DNA of 64,000 nt from Candidatus Woesearchaeota archaeon B3_Woes (lineage in GTDB: Archaea; Nanobdellota; Nanobdellia; Woesearchaeales; B3-WOES): contig NJBG01000001.1 in the NCBI GenBank assembly GCA_005222965.1, positions 737,533 through 801,532 of the forward strand. Reading direction: 5' to 3'. A program made the translations under genes and the position numbers. Below are positions 44,814 through 53,775 of this stretch, one piece after another. The first letter of the stretch is position 1. The number at the start of each line of letters is the position of its first letter. The notes under the pieces are model-generated. The model saw nothing but the letters and a program-made list of their open reading frames with translations, was not told where the DNA came from and ran no database searches.

Positions 44814-44963
44814 ATGGAAACTTCATTAAATATTTTTAACTCAGTTGAATTCCTAGAACCAAGATGCCCTAAATGCAACGTTATTCTAAAGTATGGTACA
44901 AACACAAAGTTTGATAAAGAAGACAACCACATATGTGTTAATTGCGGCACAACAGTAGAGTGA
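44814..44963 (+). CDS. Zinc-ribbon mini-protein (49 aa); target of a 3'-end duplication
   Basis: The product carries CPKC at residues 18-21 and CVNC at 41-44, a TFIIB-type zinc ribbon with no other domain. Its stop is at 44961. The last 21 bp before the stop (44939-44959) recur at 46096-46116, on the far side of an MNT/HEPN pair. A strong TATA element (AAATATTTATATATAT, about 44735) lies 70 nt upstream, implying a leader of about 45 nt in the otherwise empty 44599-44813 gap. Confidence 0.7.
   Translation: METSLNIFNSVEFLEPRCPKCNVILKYGTNTKFDKEDNHICVNCGTTVE
44939..44959 (+). repeat. Direct repeat at the zinc-ribbon 3' end (left copy)
   Basis: The 21-bp sequence starting TAATTGCGGCACAACAG is identical at 46096-46116. 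It encodes the last residues of the zinc-ribbon protein. Confidence 0.85.
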
Positions 44964-44991
44964 ACAAAAATTGAATAACTTATTGGATTTT

Positions 44992-45450
44992 TTATCTTTT
45001 TTTGATTTCTTCCTTCAATTTTCTAATATAAAGATTAAATTGAAATTCAACTTCTCTCCAGTCATCAAAACTCACAGGTGTACCATAATAATTAATCCCG
45101 TTTCTTTTTGTACGTACTTTTTCAAAAAAATCCCAGTTAAACTCTAATTCAGGGTGTTTTCCACAAAGATATGCAAATAAACATTGGTGGTTATCGATTT
45201 TAATCTTTTCAAATCTTAAGAATGACTCAACCAATTCATGTAATGCATCATAATATAATTTGTAAACACTATTCCATTGATTACTTTGTTTAGAAAGATT
45301 TTTTTTGAGAATATTTGCAGATTCCACATCACTTTCTGCAATAATAAGTGTGGCTTTAATTTTCTCTTTGTCAACTTCTTCTGTAACAATAAACATCCCA
45401 TTTTTTTTACATTTCAAAAATGCTTCTTTTTGATTTAAATATTCAGGCAT
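44992..45450 (-). CDS. HEPN-domain protein (toxin partner)
   Basis: The ATG at 45450 is used; an in-frame TTG at 45468 lies upstream. The 152-residue helical protein has the HEPN-like N-terminal and middle helices (ATLIIAESDVESANILKKNL, LYYDALHELVESFLRFEK). KVRTKRNGINYYG near residue 125 is the position where the R-x4-6-H/Y catalytic region of HEPN nucleases usually lies. Its start overlaps the MNT gene by 8 nt. Confidence 0.72.
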   Translation of the reverse strand: MPEYLNQKEAFLKCKKNGMFIVTEEVDKEKIKATLIIAESDVESANILKKNLSKQSNQWNSVYKLYYDALHELVESFLRFEKIKIDNHQCLFAYLCGKHPELEFNWDFFEKVRTKRNGINYYGTPVSFDDWREVEFQFNLYIRKLKEEIKKR

Positions 45451-45991
45451 TTGCACCAACTCCAACAAAATCTATATCTCCTTTAACAATATTACCTTTA
45501 ATAATATTTCTGATTAGACCCTCTCCAAATTTATTTAATTCTTTTTGATTATGGCAGACAAATACTTGTATATCTCTATGAAGTTTCATTTCATACTTTG
45601 CCAGTTTTAAATCTTCTAATCCTCCATAAATAAAAATATCTATATCGCTGTTTCTATACCAGTCAGAACGCGCAAAACTGCCAAAAATTATAACTGTTTT
45701 TGCCTTTGGTAAAGAGCTTAAATGATTTAAAAAGCCGCTATCATACATTTTATTTAATGCAAATAATTTTTTCTTATTTTTATATGAATAAGATTTATAA
45801 TTGCTTATATAATAAGGCATTTTACCTTTTTCTTTTATTCTTTTAATCAATTCTTCTTTAATAAATTGTTTAAGCCACTTATTAGCCTTACTTCTAGTAA
45901 TTTTTGCTTCTTTAAGTATTTCCTCAAAACGCCATTCCTTTGTAGGATTATTAAAAAATAATCCAATTACATTTTCTTCTTTGCTCTCCAT
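45443..45991 (-). CDS. MNT-type nucleotidyltransferase with winged helix (antitoxin)
   Basis: The 182-residue protein has an N-terminal winged helix (RFEEILKEAKITRSKANKWL) and the core KTVIIFGSFARSDWYRNSDI followed by DIFIYG near residue 105-125, with GS and DxD motifs. It precedes and overlaps the HEPN gene, the standard order for MNT/HEPN systems. The pair is the sole content of the direct-repeat-flanked insert. Confidence 0.8.
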   Translation of the reverse strand: MESKEENVIGLFFNNPTKEWRFEEILKEAKITRSKANKWLKQFIKEELIKRIKEKGKMPYYISNYKSYSYKNKKKLFALNKMYDSGFLNHLSSLPKAKTVIIFGSFARSDWYRNSDIDIFIYGGLEDLKLAKYEMKLHRDIQVFVCHNQKELNKFGEGLIRNIIKGNIVKGDIDFVGVGANA

Positions 45992-46095
45992 AATAGTTTC
46001 TATAATGGGAACTAATTTATAAATCTTTCTCTTTTTAAAGGAAAATAATGAATTTAAACTTATTTTTAGAATTAAATTTGACGTATCTATTATCC

Positions 46096-46116
46096 TAATT
46101 GCGGCACAACAGTAGA
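46096..46116 (+). repeat. Direct repeat (right copy), next to the polB stop
   Basis: This is identical over 21 bp to 44939-44959 and lies 4 bp before the polB stop. Here it is not part of a gene of its own. Confidence 0.85.
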
Positions 46117-46120
46117 ATAG

Positions 46121-48571
46121 TTATTTCATAAAAGCACCAAGCTTACTCTGCTTCTTATTTGAAAGCAAATCTTCTTTTGTATAACCAAGAACTTCTAAAA
46201 TACGATCTACAGCAGGAACAACCTGGTTATTTATATAATACTCAGAATCATACTTATTATCCTTAATCTCTTCAGGAACCTTAGCTCTATCGCCTATGCT
46301 GCCTTTACCTTCTGTTACAACAAATTCTATTATCATACCAGGAGCAATATCATGACCTTTACTCTTAAGCTTTTTAGCAACCACAACATGAGGTCCAACA
46401 GCAGCATAACTATCAATATCTTTTGTTAGTTGCGTACGAATAATAACTTTATCAAGATCAATCTTACGCTCCCTTAAATCCTGAACAACAGTCTTAACAT
46501 ATCTTAAAGCCTTATCAGGATTATTCTCTTTAAGAACTATATTCAAAATCTTTTTCTGGGTTTCTTTAGCAATTAAACTCCAATTCCTACGAACTGTCTC
46601 AAAACCAGTAATCTTGATATTATTATCAGAATCAAGCAAAGCATACTTTTTCTTAGCACCATAAGCACCAGCCTTAGCAGATACGAATATTGCAGCAGGA
46701 TAAAAACCCTCATACTCTAATTCCATTATCCCAGGCAAAGTTGGATTAATAGATTCTGCAAATTGCTTTGCCTCGGTCTTGCTTTTCCCATCCAAACTCA
46801 GAAATATAGAATCAGTATCAGAATATATTACTTTAAATCCCTCTTTTTCAGCAGATTCTATAACCTTATGAATATAATACCTTCCCCATGCAGTTATTGA
46901 TCTTGCACACTCCAAAGAATACCAACGAGCATTAAAAAAACCAAAATAACCATAAAAAGCATTTGCCAAAACCTTAAGATTTGTCTGACGAGCATCAAGC
47001 AAAACATTTTTACTCCTCTTCATCATATCTTTTATTCTCCTCCTCCTCTTAATTAAATCCTCAATCACAGTTGGTAAAAATCCTTTTTTTTGAGTACAAA
47101 ACCAATATTCATCCTTTTCAAGAGGAGCCTTTTCAGCCTTCTCCCTGCAACACCCGCAATTAAGCATTCCAGGAGATATATTATGAGAACTGATTATTGT
47201 TGGATACAAACTGCGAAAATCAAAAATAATAATATCCTTATACAAACCAGGAGTTGGCTCAAACACAAAAGCACCTTTGTATCTGTTCAACATCCTATCT
47301 TTTATATCACCATAATGTGGTTTGTTAGGACAAATTTCCTTAAAATTAAAAGCCTGTTTTATCAAATACCACTCAACTAATTGTGAAAAACCCATTCTAG
47401 TTATTTCATACATTGGTAAACCAACAATTTTTACCATCTCAATTATATTAGGCATTATCTTTTCAGCCAATTTATACGCCAACCTGGAATCTTGTAAATT
47501 ATATTCACAATACTTCTCAAGATCATCAGGTTTATTATCCCACACAGAAGATAACTCATCTAAATCAGCATCTGTTTTTTTCTCTCCAATCAGTTCCTCA
47601 GAAACAGAACTCAGATCATAATAATCAGTTTTAAGACTTAAACTAAACATCTTTTTAATAACATTCAAAACATCTAAATGAACAATTCCTGATATTTTCG
47701 CTTTTGAAACCTTTCTTTTAGACACATTCAAATCAGAAGAATCTAATCCAATATCCAGTTTTATTTTATATTTCTCAGCTCTTTTCTGTATATAAGGCAG
47801 ATCAAAACCATCTGAAAAATAACCAGCAATTATATCAGGAACATATGTTTCTAAAATCTCCTTGAATTTTTGAATTAAATCTGCTTCACTATCAACAAAC
47901 TCTATATATTTTTCTTTTGTCTTAAATCTCTTCCATGTAATAACCTTTCTAAAATGATTACCATAAAACGAAATCATTATTATAGGATTCTTTTCAAAAT
48001 TTATAGATTTTCCATCAGGATTATACGTTTCAATATCAAAAGCCAAGATTCTAGGAGAAGTTAAAGTTTCATCACCAACCTGTTTTATTGATTCAATCTT
48101 ATAAACAGGAACTTTAGCTTTTCTATTAACACTCTCACCTTCTATCTCATATAACATCATAGGGGTTATTCCTTTATCTATCAAATATCTCCTTATAAAA
48201 TGTATATCATACTCATTTATTGATTCAATTATCTCCCAATCTTTGATAATATCCCTTATAACCGGAACATCTTTTGGAAATCTTACAAATACTTTTATAG
48301 CATCAACATCTTTTCCTAAATAATTCTTTTTTACATTCTCAGTTCTTATAACTTCATGAACATCATCTTTTTGTTCAATCCTAAGCTTCTCTATTTTACT
48401 ATTCAAACTCTGACCTTTCTTAGGAATAACATAAAAATAAGGCTCAAAACTATCATCTAATATAATAAGGGGCTTACCTTCTGTAGTTCTTCCAAATAGA
48501 TAAACCTCTAATTTATCATTAACTACTTTATATTTTGCATCTAAAACAAAAAAAGGTATTTTCTCTGCCAT
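46121..48571 (-). CDS. polB: DNA polymerase, family B
   Basis: The 816-residue protein has the exonuclease motifs (LAFDIETYNPDG, AGYFSDGFDLPYI, YCEYNLQDSRLAYKLAE). The polymerase motifs A (IIFDFRSLYPTIISSHNI), B (KVLANAFYGYFGF) and C (VIYSDTDSIFLS) follow. It replicates or repairs DNA in 5'-3' direction with 3'-5' proofreading. No intein interrupts it. The length is normal for an archaeal PolB. It is divergent from thioredoxin reductase with a shared short promoter region, and its 3' end abuts the direct repeat. Confidence 0.95.
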   Translation of the reverse strand: MAEKIPFFVLDAKYKVVNDKLEVYLFGRTTEGKPLIILDDSFEPYFYVIPKKGQSLNSKIEKLRIEQKDDVHEVIRTENVKKNYLGKDVDAIKVFVRFPKDVPVIRDIIKDWEIIESINEYDIHFIRRYLIDKGITPMMLYEIEGESVNRKAKVPVYKIESIKQVGDETLTSPRILAFDIETYNPDGKSINFEKNPIIMISFYGNHFRKVITWKRFKTKEKYIEFVDSEADLIQKFKEILETYVPDIIAGYFSDGFDLPYIQKRAEKYKIKLDIGLDSSDLNVSKRKVSKAKISGIVHLDVLNVIKKMFSLSLKTDYYDLSSVSEELIGEKKTDADLDELSSVWDNKPDDLEKYCEYNLQDSRLAYKLAEKIMPNIIEMVKIVGLPMYEITRMGFSQLVEWYLIKQAFNFKEICPNKPHYGDIKDRMLNRYKGAFVFEPTPGLYKDIIIFDFRSLYPTIISSHNISPGMLNCGCCREKAEKAPLEKDEYWFCTQKKGFLPTVIEDLIKRRRRIKDMMKRSKNVLLDARQTNLKVLANAFYGYFGFFNARWYSLECARSITAWGRYYIHKVIESAEKEGFKVIYSDTDSIFLSLDGKSKTEAKQFAESINPTLPGIMELEYEGFYPAAIFVSAKAGAYGAKKKYALLDSDNNIKITGFETVRRNWSLIAKETQKKILNIVLKENNPDKALRYVKTVVQDLRERKIDLDKVIIRTQLTKDIDSYAAVGPHVVVAKKLKSKGHDIAPGMIIEFVVTEGKGSIGDRAKVPEEIKDNKYDSEYYINNQVVPAVDRILEVLGYTKEDLLSNKKQSKLGAFMK

Positions 48572-48591
48572 ACTTACTTCTTATAGAGGAG

Positions 48592-48634
48592 AATATATAA
48601 ATTTTGCTATGATTTTATAACAATATTTATATAC
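48592..48634. promoter_or_regulatory. Divergent TATA boxes between polB and trxB
   Basis: ATATATAAATTTT (48592-48604) lies about 26 nt before the polB ATG on the minus strand, and AATATTTATATAC (48622-48634) about 27 nt before the trxB ATG on the plus strand. Both promoters fit leaderless mRNAs. Confidence 0.5.
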
Positions 48635-48655
48635 TACTAGTTTTAAATTAATCTT

Positions 48656-49555
48656 ATGTACGACCTAATAATTATAGGAGGAGGACCAGCAGGTTTAAGT
48701 GCAGCCGTCTATGCTGCTAGATTTAATCTAAAAGCAATTGTAATTTCCGAACTTATTGGAGGCTATATGATGGAAAGCCCTCAGATATGTAACTATCCTA
48801 GTTATACTATAATAAATGGCGTAGAACTAACAAATAATATGAAAGAACAAGTAAAATCACTAAACATAGAGATGATTGAAGAAGAAGTTGTAAAAGTAGA
48901 AAAAACAAAAGAAAAAGAATTTTTAGTAAAAACAAAATCAAATAAAGAATTTAAATCAAAAACAATCTTATTAGCTGTAGGAACAAAAAAAAGAAAACTA
49001 AATATCAAAGGCGAAGAGGATTTTGCTGGAAAAGGAATTAGCTATTGTGCAACATGTGATGGTCCTTTATTCAAAGATAAGATAGTTGCAGTTGTAGGAG
49101 GATCAAACTCAGCAGCAGTTTCTGCTTTACTACTATCACAATTTGCAAAAGAAGTACACATATTCTACAGAAAACAAAAATTAAGAGCAGATCCTTACTG
49201 GACAGAAAAAATAGACAAAGCCAAAAACATCAAAGTTCATTATAATATGGTTCTTGAAGAAATAAAAGGAGAAAAAATAGTAAAAAAAATAAAAACAGAT
49301 GATGGAAAAGAGATGGAAGTTGGAGGGGTCTTTATTGAAATAGGAAGTATACCTTCAACAGCCCTTCCAAAAAGCCTAGGAGTTAAACTAGACGATAAAG
49401 ATTGTATAATTGTAGATAAAACTCAAAAAACAAATATTGATGGAATATATGCTGCAGGAGATATAACAACAGGCAGCAATAAAATGAGACAAATAGTAAC
49501 AGCTTGCGCAGAAGGGGCTGTTGCTGCTGAAAGCACTTACAATAGTCTAAAATGA
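48656..49555 (+). CDS. trxB: Thioredoxin reductase (FAD/NAD(P) disulfide reductase)
   Basis: The 299-residue protein begins with an FAD Rossmann motif (IIGGGPAGLSAAVYAAR). It carries the redox pair CATC in SYCATCDGPLF, a second nucleotide-binding motif (VVGGSNSAAVSALLLS) and the C-terminal AAGDITTG. It uses NAD(P)H to reduce thioredoxin or a related disulfide protein in the cytoplasm. Length and motifs are normal. It is the first gene of a run with the zinc-ribbon protein and the NYN protein. Confidence 0.93.
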   Translation: MYDLIIIGGGPAGLSAAVYAARFNLKAIVISELIGGYMMESPQICNYPSYTIINGVELTNNMKEQVKSLNIEMIEEEVVKVEKTKEKEFLVKTKSNKEFKSKTILLAVGTKKRKLNIKGEEDFAGKGISYCATCDGPLFKDKIVAVVGGSNSAAVSALLLSQFAKEVHIFYRKQKLRADPYWTEKIDKAKNIKVHYNMVLEEIKGEKIVKKIKTDDGKEMEVGGVFIEIGSIPSTALPKSLGVKLDDKDCIIVDKTQKTNIDGIYAAGDITTGSNKMRQIVTACAEGAVAAESTYNSLK

Positions 49556-49731
49556 TAGAAGATTTTCAGAAAAAACTAGAAGAAAATCTAAAAAAAGGCT
49601 TGGAAATAGAAAAAATAGTTTCTATCATAAAAAGATGCCCTCAATGTCATAATCTAACTTTAGAATTTGATTCACAAAACAACAAAATCATATGCACCAA
49701 GTGCGGTTTTACACAAGATATAATGAGGTGA
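49552..49731 (+). CDS. Zinc-ribbon mini-protein with N-terminal helix (59 aa)
   Basis: An N-terminal amphipathic helix of about 27 residues leads to CPQC (29-32) and CTKC (48-51), a TFIIB-like zinc ribbon. It overlaps the trxB stop by 4 nt (ATGA) and is followed 6 nt later by the NYN gene, so it is in that operon. The function is not recognised; zinc binding is inferred. Confidence 0.72.
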   Translation: MIEDFQKKLEENLKKGLEIEKIVSIIKRCPQCHNLTLEFDSQNNKIICTKCGFTQDIMR

Positions 49732-49737
49732 TTATTT

Positions 49738-50268
49738 ATGCCAGTAATACATAAAAACCAGAGAGTTGGAGTTTTTGTAGATGTACAAAACCTCTACTAT
49801 TCTGCAAAAAACCTATACAAATCAAAAGTCAATTATAAAGAAATACTAAAAGAAGCAATTAATACAAGACAACTGATAAGAGCATTTGCATACGTTATAA
49901 AGGCAGATGTTAAAGATGAATCTAATTTTTTTGATGCATTATCAAATATAGGATATGAAGTAAGGGCAAAAGATTTACAAATCTTCTATGGAGGACATAA
50001 AAAAGGTGACTGGGATGTAGGTATTGCAATGGATATTGTAAAACTTGCACCAAAATTAGATGTAATCGTTATAGTTAGTGGAGATGGAGATTATGTTCCT
50101 TTGGTACATTATGCACAATCTGCGGGTTGTAGAGTTGAGGCAATGGCTTTTGGAAAAAGCTCTTCATCAATGCTAAGAGAAGCAGCTGATAATTTCGTTG
50201 ATCTGGAAAAACAATCAAAACGGTTTTTAATAACAACTAAAACCAAAAAACCAACAACCAAAAAGTAA
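49738..50268 (+). CDS. NYN-domain (LabA/DUF88-type) putative RNase
   Basis: The 176-residue protein has the PIN-like NYN core: VGVFVDVQNLYYSAK with the first acidic residue, GDWDVGIAMDIVKL, and VIVIVSGDGDYVPLVHYAQS. The conserved aspartates would bind Mg2+ for RNA cleavage. The C-terminus is basic. GAGGTGAT ends 5 nt before the ATG at 49738. Confidence 0.85.
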   Translation: MPVIHKNQRVGVFVDVQNLYYSAKNLYKSKVNYKEILKEAINTRQLIRAFAYVIKADVKDESNFFDALSNIGYEVRAKDLQIFYGGHKKGDWDVGIAMDIVKLAPKLDVIVIVSGDGDYVPLVHYAQSAGCRVEAMAFGKSSSSMLREAADNFVDLEKQSKRFLITTKTKKPTTKK

Positions 50269-50269
50269 T

Positions 50270-50281
50270 CTTTATATACTT
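50270..50281 (+). promoter_or_regulatory. TATA box for the 50318 lipoprotein gene
   Basis: TCTTTATATACT lies about 42 nt before the proposed start, leaving room for a leader of about 15-20 nt that carries the Shine-Dalgarno. Confidence 0.45.
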
Positions 50282-50317
50282 ATTTTTGGTTAATTCACAC
50301 ACAAGGGGGTGATTATA

Positions 50318-50587
50318 ATAAAAAAATCAACAATTATACTATTCATAATAACATTACTGGTTCTAATTGGATGTGATAATCAAGAAATACCTCAGGAATT
50401 AAGATGTACAACTAATGCTGAATGTGTACCTTCATCTTGTTGTCATTCAACATCATGCATCAATGAGAAATTTAAACAAGACTGTAACGGGATTAGATGC
50501 ACAATGGAATGTGCTCCTGGAACAATGGATTGCGGACAAGGAAGTTGTGCTTGTCAAAATAACAAGTGCGAGGCAGTTATTAATTAA
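50318..50587 (+). CDS. Cysteine-rich lipoprotein (probable AUA start)
   Basis: GGTGAT at 50308-50313 is followed by TATA and then ATA at 50318. This gives an ideal lipoprotein signal, (M)KKSTIILFIITLLVLIGC, with the lipobox Cys near residue 19. The only canonical start in this frame, GTG 50309, lies inside the Shine-Dalgarno and adds MII before it. The mature protein is about 70 residues with about 13 cysteines (ECVPSSCCHSTSC, CSMECAPGTMDCG-type spacing), suggesting disulfide- or metal-rich folding. It precedes the subtilisin-like protease by 8 nt and may be its partner. Confidence 0.65.
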   Translation: MKKSTIILFIITLLVLIGCDNQEIPQELRCTTNAECVPSSCCHSTSCINEKFKQDCNGIRCTMECAPGTMDCGQGSCACQNNKCEAVIN

Positions 50588-50595
50588 AGAATAAA

Positions 50596-53500
50596 ATGAT
50601 AAAAAAGAGGGTTGTTTTTTTACTAATAATTTTTTTACTAATATCTTTAGTTATAGCTGTTAATGCAGCAAATAACAGAAATGTAAAAATAAGTTCAGAA
50701 GTTCAACAAACACTAGAAACTCAAAAAAATGTTAAGGTTTTTATTAAATTAAAAGAACAAAATAATAATTTAAGATCTATTAAAAACGAAATAGAAGACC
50801 AAATAGGGGAACAAAATGTTAAACATAAATTTAAAAATAAGATTTCTGCTGTTATCTCAGAAAAAGATCTAGAAAAATTACAAAATAATAACCAAATCGA
50901 AAGTATAAGATTAATAGGAACAAGAAATGTTGCTCTTGAAGATTCTCTTCCTTTAATAAAAGCAACAAATACACATTCTTTACAATTTAATAGCATAAAT
51001 CTTACTGGAAAAGGCCAAACAATCTGTATAATTGACAGCGGTGTTAATTATTCTCATTCAGATTTAGGAGGATGCTACGGCAACAATACAAATTTTTCAT
51101 GTAAAATCATTGGAGGGATTGATTATTGTTCAGATGATGTTACTTGTAATCCTGGTTTTGAAGATGATAATCCAATGGATGTAAATGGGCATGGAACCCA
51201 TGTATCTGGAATTGTTGCCGCAAACGGCTCAATAAAAGGCGTTGCCCCAGAAGCAAAAATAATTATGATTAAGGCAAGCAACTCAAGCGGAACTTTTTGG
51301 GATGATGATTTAATAGCAGCAATTGAATGGTGTACTGACAATTCATCAACCTTTAATATATCAGTTATAAGTATGAGTTTAGGTGGAGGAGCTGAATCTA
51401 GTTATTGTAATGGAGATTCTCTGGCACCTTATATAAATGCAGCTGTTGCAAAAAACATATCAGTTGTAGTAGCAACAGGAAATGAGTATAACACCACACA
51501 TATAAGTGGTCCTGCTTGTGTTCAAAATGCTACACCAGTTGGCTCAACAACAAAATCAGATACAATGTCATCTTTCTCAAACCGTAATAATATAACACAA
51601 CTAGTTGCACCAGGAGGAACTTTATCTAATTCTGGAGCATGTTCTCCAGGAACTATGGACTCAAATAGAATATGTTCAACATGGAAGGACGGAAGCTATT
51701 TAGCTATTTCAGGAACATCTATGGCAACACCCCATGTAGCAGGAGCAGTAGCTTTACTACAACAATTTTACAAACTACAAAATAAACCACCATTAACAAC
51801 AGAACAAATTGAAACCACCCTAAATAATACAGGCACAATTATTAATGATTCAGGAGGATCTGGACTTATTTTTAGAAGAATAAACACATATGCTGCAATA
51901 CAATCTCTTGACGAAACACCACCATCAATAACCTTTGTATCTCCTACACCTATAAACTATACAAACACAACAAACGGATCTATGGAAATAAATGTCTCAA
52001 TCATAGATCAAATCAATAATATTAGTTCTTGCTGGTTTGAATGGAACTACACAACTAACATAACTATGAATCAATCAAGTAGTGGAACATCTGTAACTTG
52101 TTATCTGAATAAATCATTTACAGAACAAGGTGTTTTTGATTATAGAGTATATGCAAACGATTCTCAAAACAATGTAAATGTTTCTGAAACAAGACAAATA
52201 AATGTTAGCAATGCTCAACCAAATGTAACCATCAATTCTCCTATTGACAATTATAACTCTTCTTCAAACACAATAATATTTAATTGTACAGCAAGTGATG
52301 CTCTTAATCTAACCAATATAACATTGTATCATAATTCAAGCGGATGGACAGCAAACACAACAAACACATCTGGAATAAATACAAACTACTTATTCACTCA
52401 AAATTTTACAGAAGGAATTTATATATGGAACTGTTATGCCTGCGATAATTATAATAGTTGCAGTTTTGCAACTTCTAACAGAACATTTACAATTGATACA
52501 ACTTTCCCTTATTTTAATCCATTACCAACAAACCAGGAAATTAATTACAGCCAACAATTCGGATACGATATAAATGCCACAGATAACAATGCCTTTACCT
52601 ATTCTGTTAATGATACTACAAACTTTGCAATTAATCAAAGCGGTTATATTACAAACAACACTTTATTAGATGTAATAACATACAGTTTAAATATAACAAT
52701 AAATGATACAGCAGGAAATGAAAACTCAACTATAATATCAATTACAGTTAAATTAAACAAAACATCTAATATAACAGCAAACACATCAACAGATATTGAT
52801 TTATCTCAGGCAGATTCAAACATAACATTATTCCTTTCAAATAATGTTACAACAACAATTACAGTATCTAAAAAAGCACCAAACGCTTCAGGAACAACAT
52901 CTAGCCTAAGTTCATTAAAAGGAATCAACATAACAGTAAACTCAGCCACAAGCGGAAACCTAACTTGGGCACTAATTAAAATTTATTATAATTCTACTGA
53001 AATAACCTCTGCAAATATTGACGAATCTACTCTAAAAATATATTATTATAACAGTACAGCAGGAGACTGGCAACTTGAATCAGATCAAGGAGTAGATACA
53101 ATAAATAATTATGTGTGGGCAAATGTAACTCATTTTAGTTTATTTGGAGCATTTGGAAGCGCACCATCCGACCCACCATGTAGTGGATGTGGTGGAAGTG
53201 GAGGAGGTGGTGGAGGAAGCTCTATCACTACTGAAACAATAGTTTTAACTAGATATGGAATAACGCATACAGAATTAAGAAGAAACACACAACTTATTTT
53301 TACTTCTAAAGACCAAGAATACACTCTAACTATCAAAAAAGTAGAGAGAGATAAAGTTGAATTTGTATTTACTATAGATCCAATTAAATTTACCTTGAAT
53401 ATAGAAGAAGAAAAAACAATTGATCTTAATTCAGATGAAAAAATCTATATTAAACTAGAAAACATAAAAAACAGAAAAGCAGATATTACACTAAGAAAGA

Positions 53501-53733
53501 TTGTTAAAATACAACTATTACCTATAATAAATCTCACAAAACCTAAAGAAGAAACAAAAACAGAAGAATCACTAATCACAACAGAAGAAATAACAGAACA
53601 AATTGTAGAACCAGAAAAATCAGTTAAAAAACAAATAATCGGCATGGCTATAACAACAATTATTGTAGTTATAGGCCTTGCGTCCTTCTTCTTTTTCAAG
53701 AAATCTAAGAAAAATAAATTCAGATTACCATAA
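50596..53733 (+). CDS. Subtilisin-like (S8) serine protease, cell-surface anchored
   Basis: The 1045-residue protein has a signal peptide, an inhibitor-like propeptide (VKVFIKLKEQ to LEKLQNNNQIESI), and a catalytic S8 domain with Asp in ICIIDSGVNYSHSD (near 147), His in NGHGTHVSGIVA (near 199) and Ser in ISGTSMATPHVAGA (near 375). N-x-S/T-rich Ig-like domains follow, then a region resembling the archaeal PGF-pre-PGF domain (NITWALIKIYYNSTE). A Cys/Gly-rich linker and a C-terminal membrane helix (IIGMAITTIIVVIGLASFFF) with a basic tail complete it. The abundance of N-x-S/T sequons suggests glycosylation. Confidence 0.9.
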   Translation: MIKKRVVFLLIIFLLISLVIAVNAANNRNVKISSEVQQTLETQKNVKVFIKLKEQNNNLRSIKNEIEDQIGEQNVKHKFKNKISAVISEKDLEKLQNNNQIESIRLIGTRNVALEDSLPLIKATNTHSLQFNSINLTGKGQTICIIDSGVNYSHSDLGGCYGNNTNFSCKIIGGIDYCSDDVTCNPGFEDDNPMDVNGHGTHVSGIVAANGSIKGVAPEAKIIMIKASNSSGTFWDDDLIAAIEWCTDNSSTFNISVISMSLGGGAESSYCNGDSLAPYINAAVAKNISVVVATGNEYNTTHISGPACVQNATPVGSTTKSDTMSSFSNRNNITQLVAPGGTLSNSGACSPGTMDSNRICSTWKDGSYLAISGTSMATPHVAGAVALLQQFYKLQNKPPLTTEQIETTLNNTGTIINDSGGSGLIFRRINTYAAIQSLDETPPSITFVSPTPINYTNTTNGSMEINVSIIDQINNISSCWFEWNYTTNITMNQSSSGTSVTCYLNKSFTEQGVFDYRVYANDSQNNVNVSETRQINVSNAQPNVTINSPIDNYNSSSNTIIFNCTASDALNLTNITLYHNSSGWTANTTNTSGINTNYLFTQNFTEGIYIWNCYACDNYNSCSFATSNRTFTIDTTFPYFNPLPTNQEINYSQQFGYDINATDNNAFTYSVNDTTNFAINQSGYITNNTLLDVITYSLNITINDTAGNENSTIISITVKLNKTSNITANTSTDIDLSQADSNITLFLSNNVTTTITVSKKAPNASGTTSSLSSLKGINITVNSATSGNLTWALIKIYYNSTEITSANIDESTLKIYYYNSTAGDWQLESDQGVDTINNYVWANVTHFSLFGAFGSAPSDPPCSGCGGSGGGGGGSSITTETIVLTRYGITHTELRRNTQLIFTSKDQEYTLTIKKVERDKVEFVFTIDPIKFTLNIEEEKTIDLNSDEKIYIKLENIKNRKADITLRKIVKIQLLPIINLTKPKEETKTEESLITTEEITEQIVEPEKSVKKQIIGMAITTIIVVIGLASFFFFKKSKKNKFRLP

Positions 53734-53775
53734 AAATAAAAAAGCTTTTTAAAACAACTAATCTTCTCTAAAACT

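Larger units (their letters stand above)
44960..46116. mobile_element. MNT/HEPN cassette bounded by a 21-bp direct repeat
   Basis: About 1.1 kb holding only an MNT/HEPN pair is bounded by a 21-bp perfect direct repeat, the left copy being the 3' end of the zinc-ribbon gene. The arrangement equals that in the 7.6-23.3 kb island, at a different target gene. No recombinase is present in the insert. Confidence 0.45.

Noticed and set aside
46121-48571. Intein in PolB
   Set aside because: All three polymerase motifs are contiguous with normal spacing and the length is standard.
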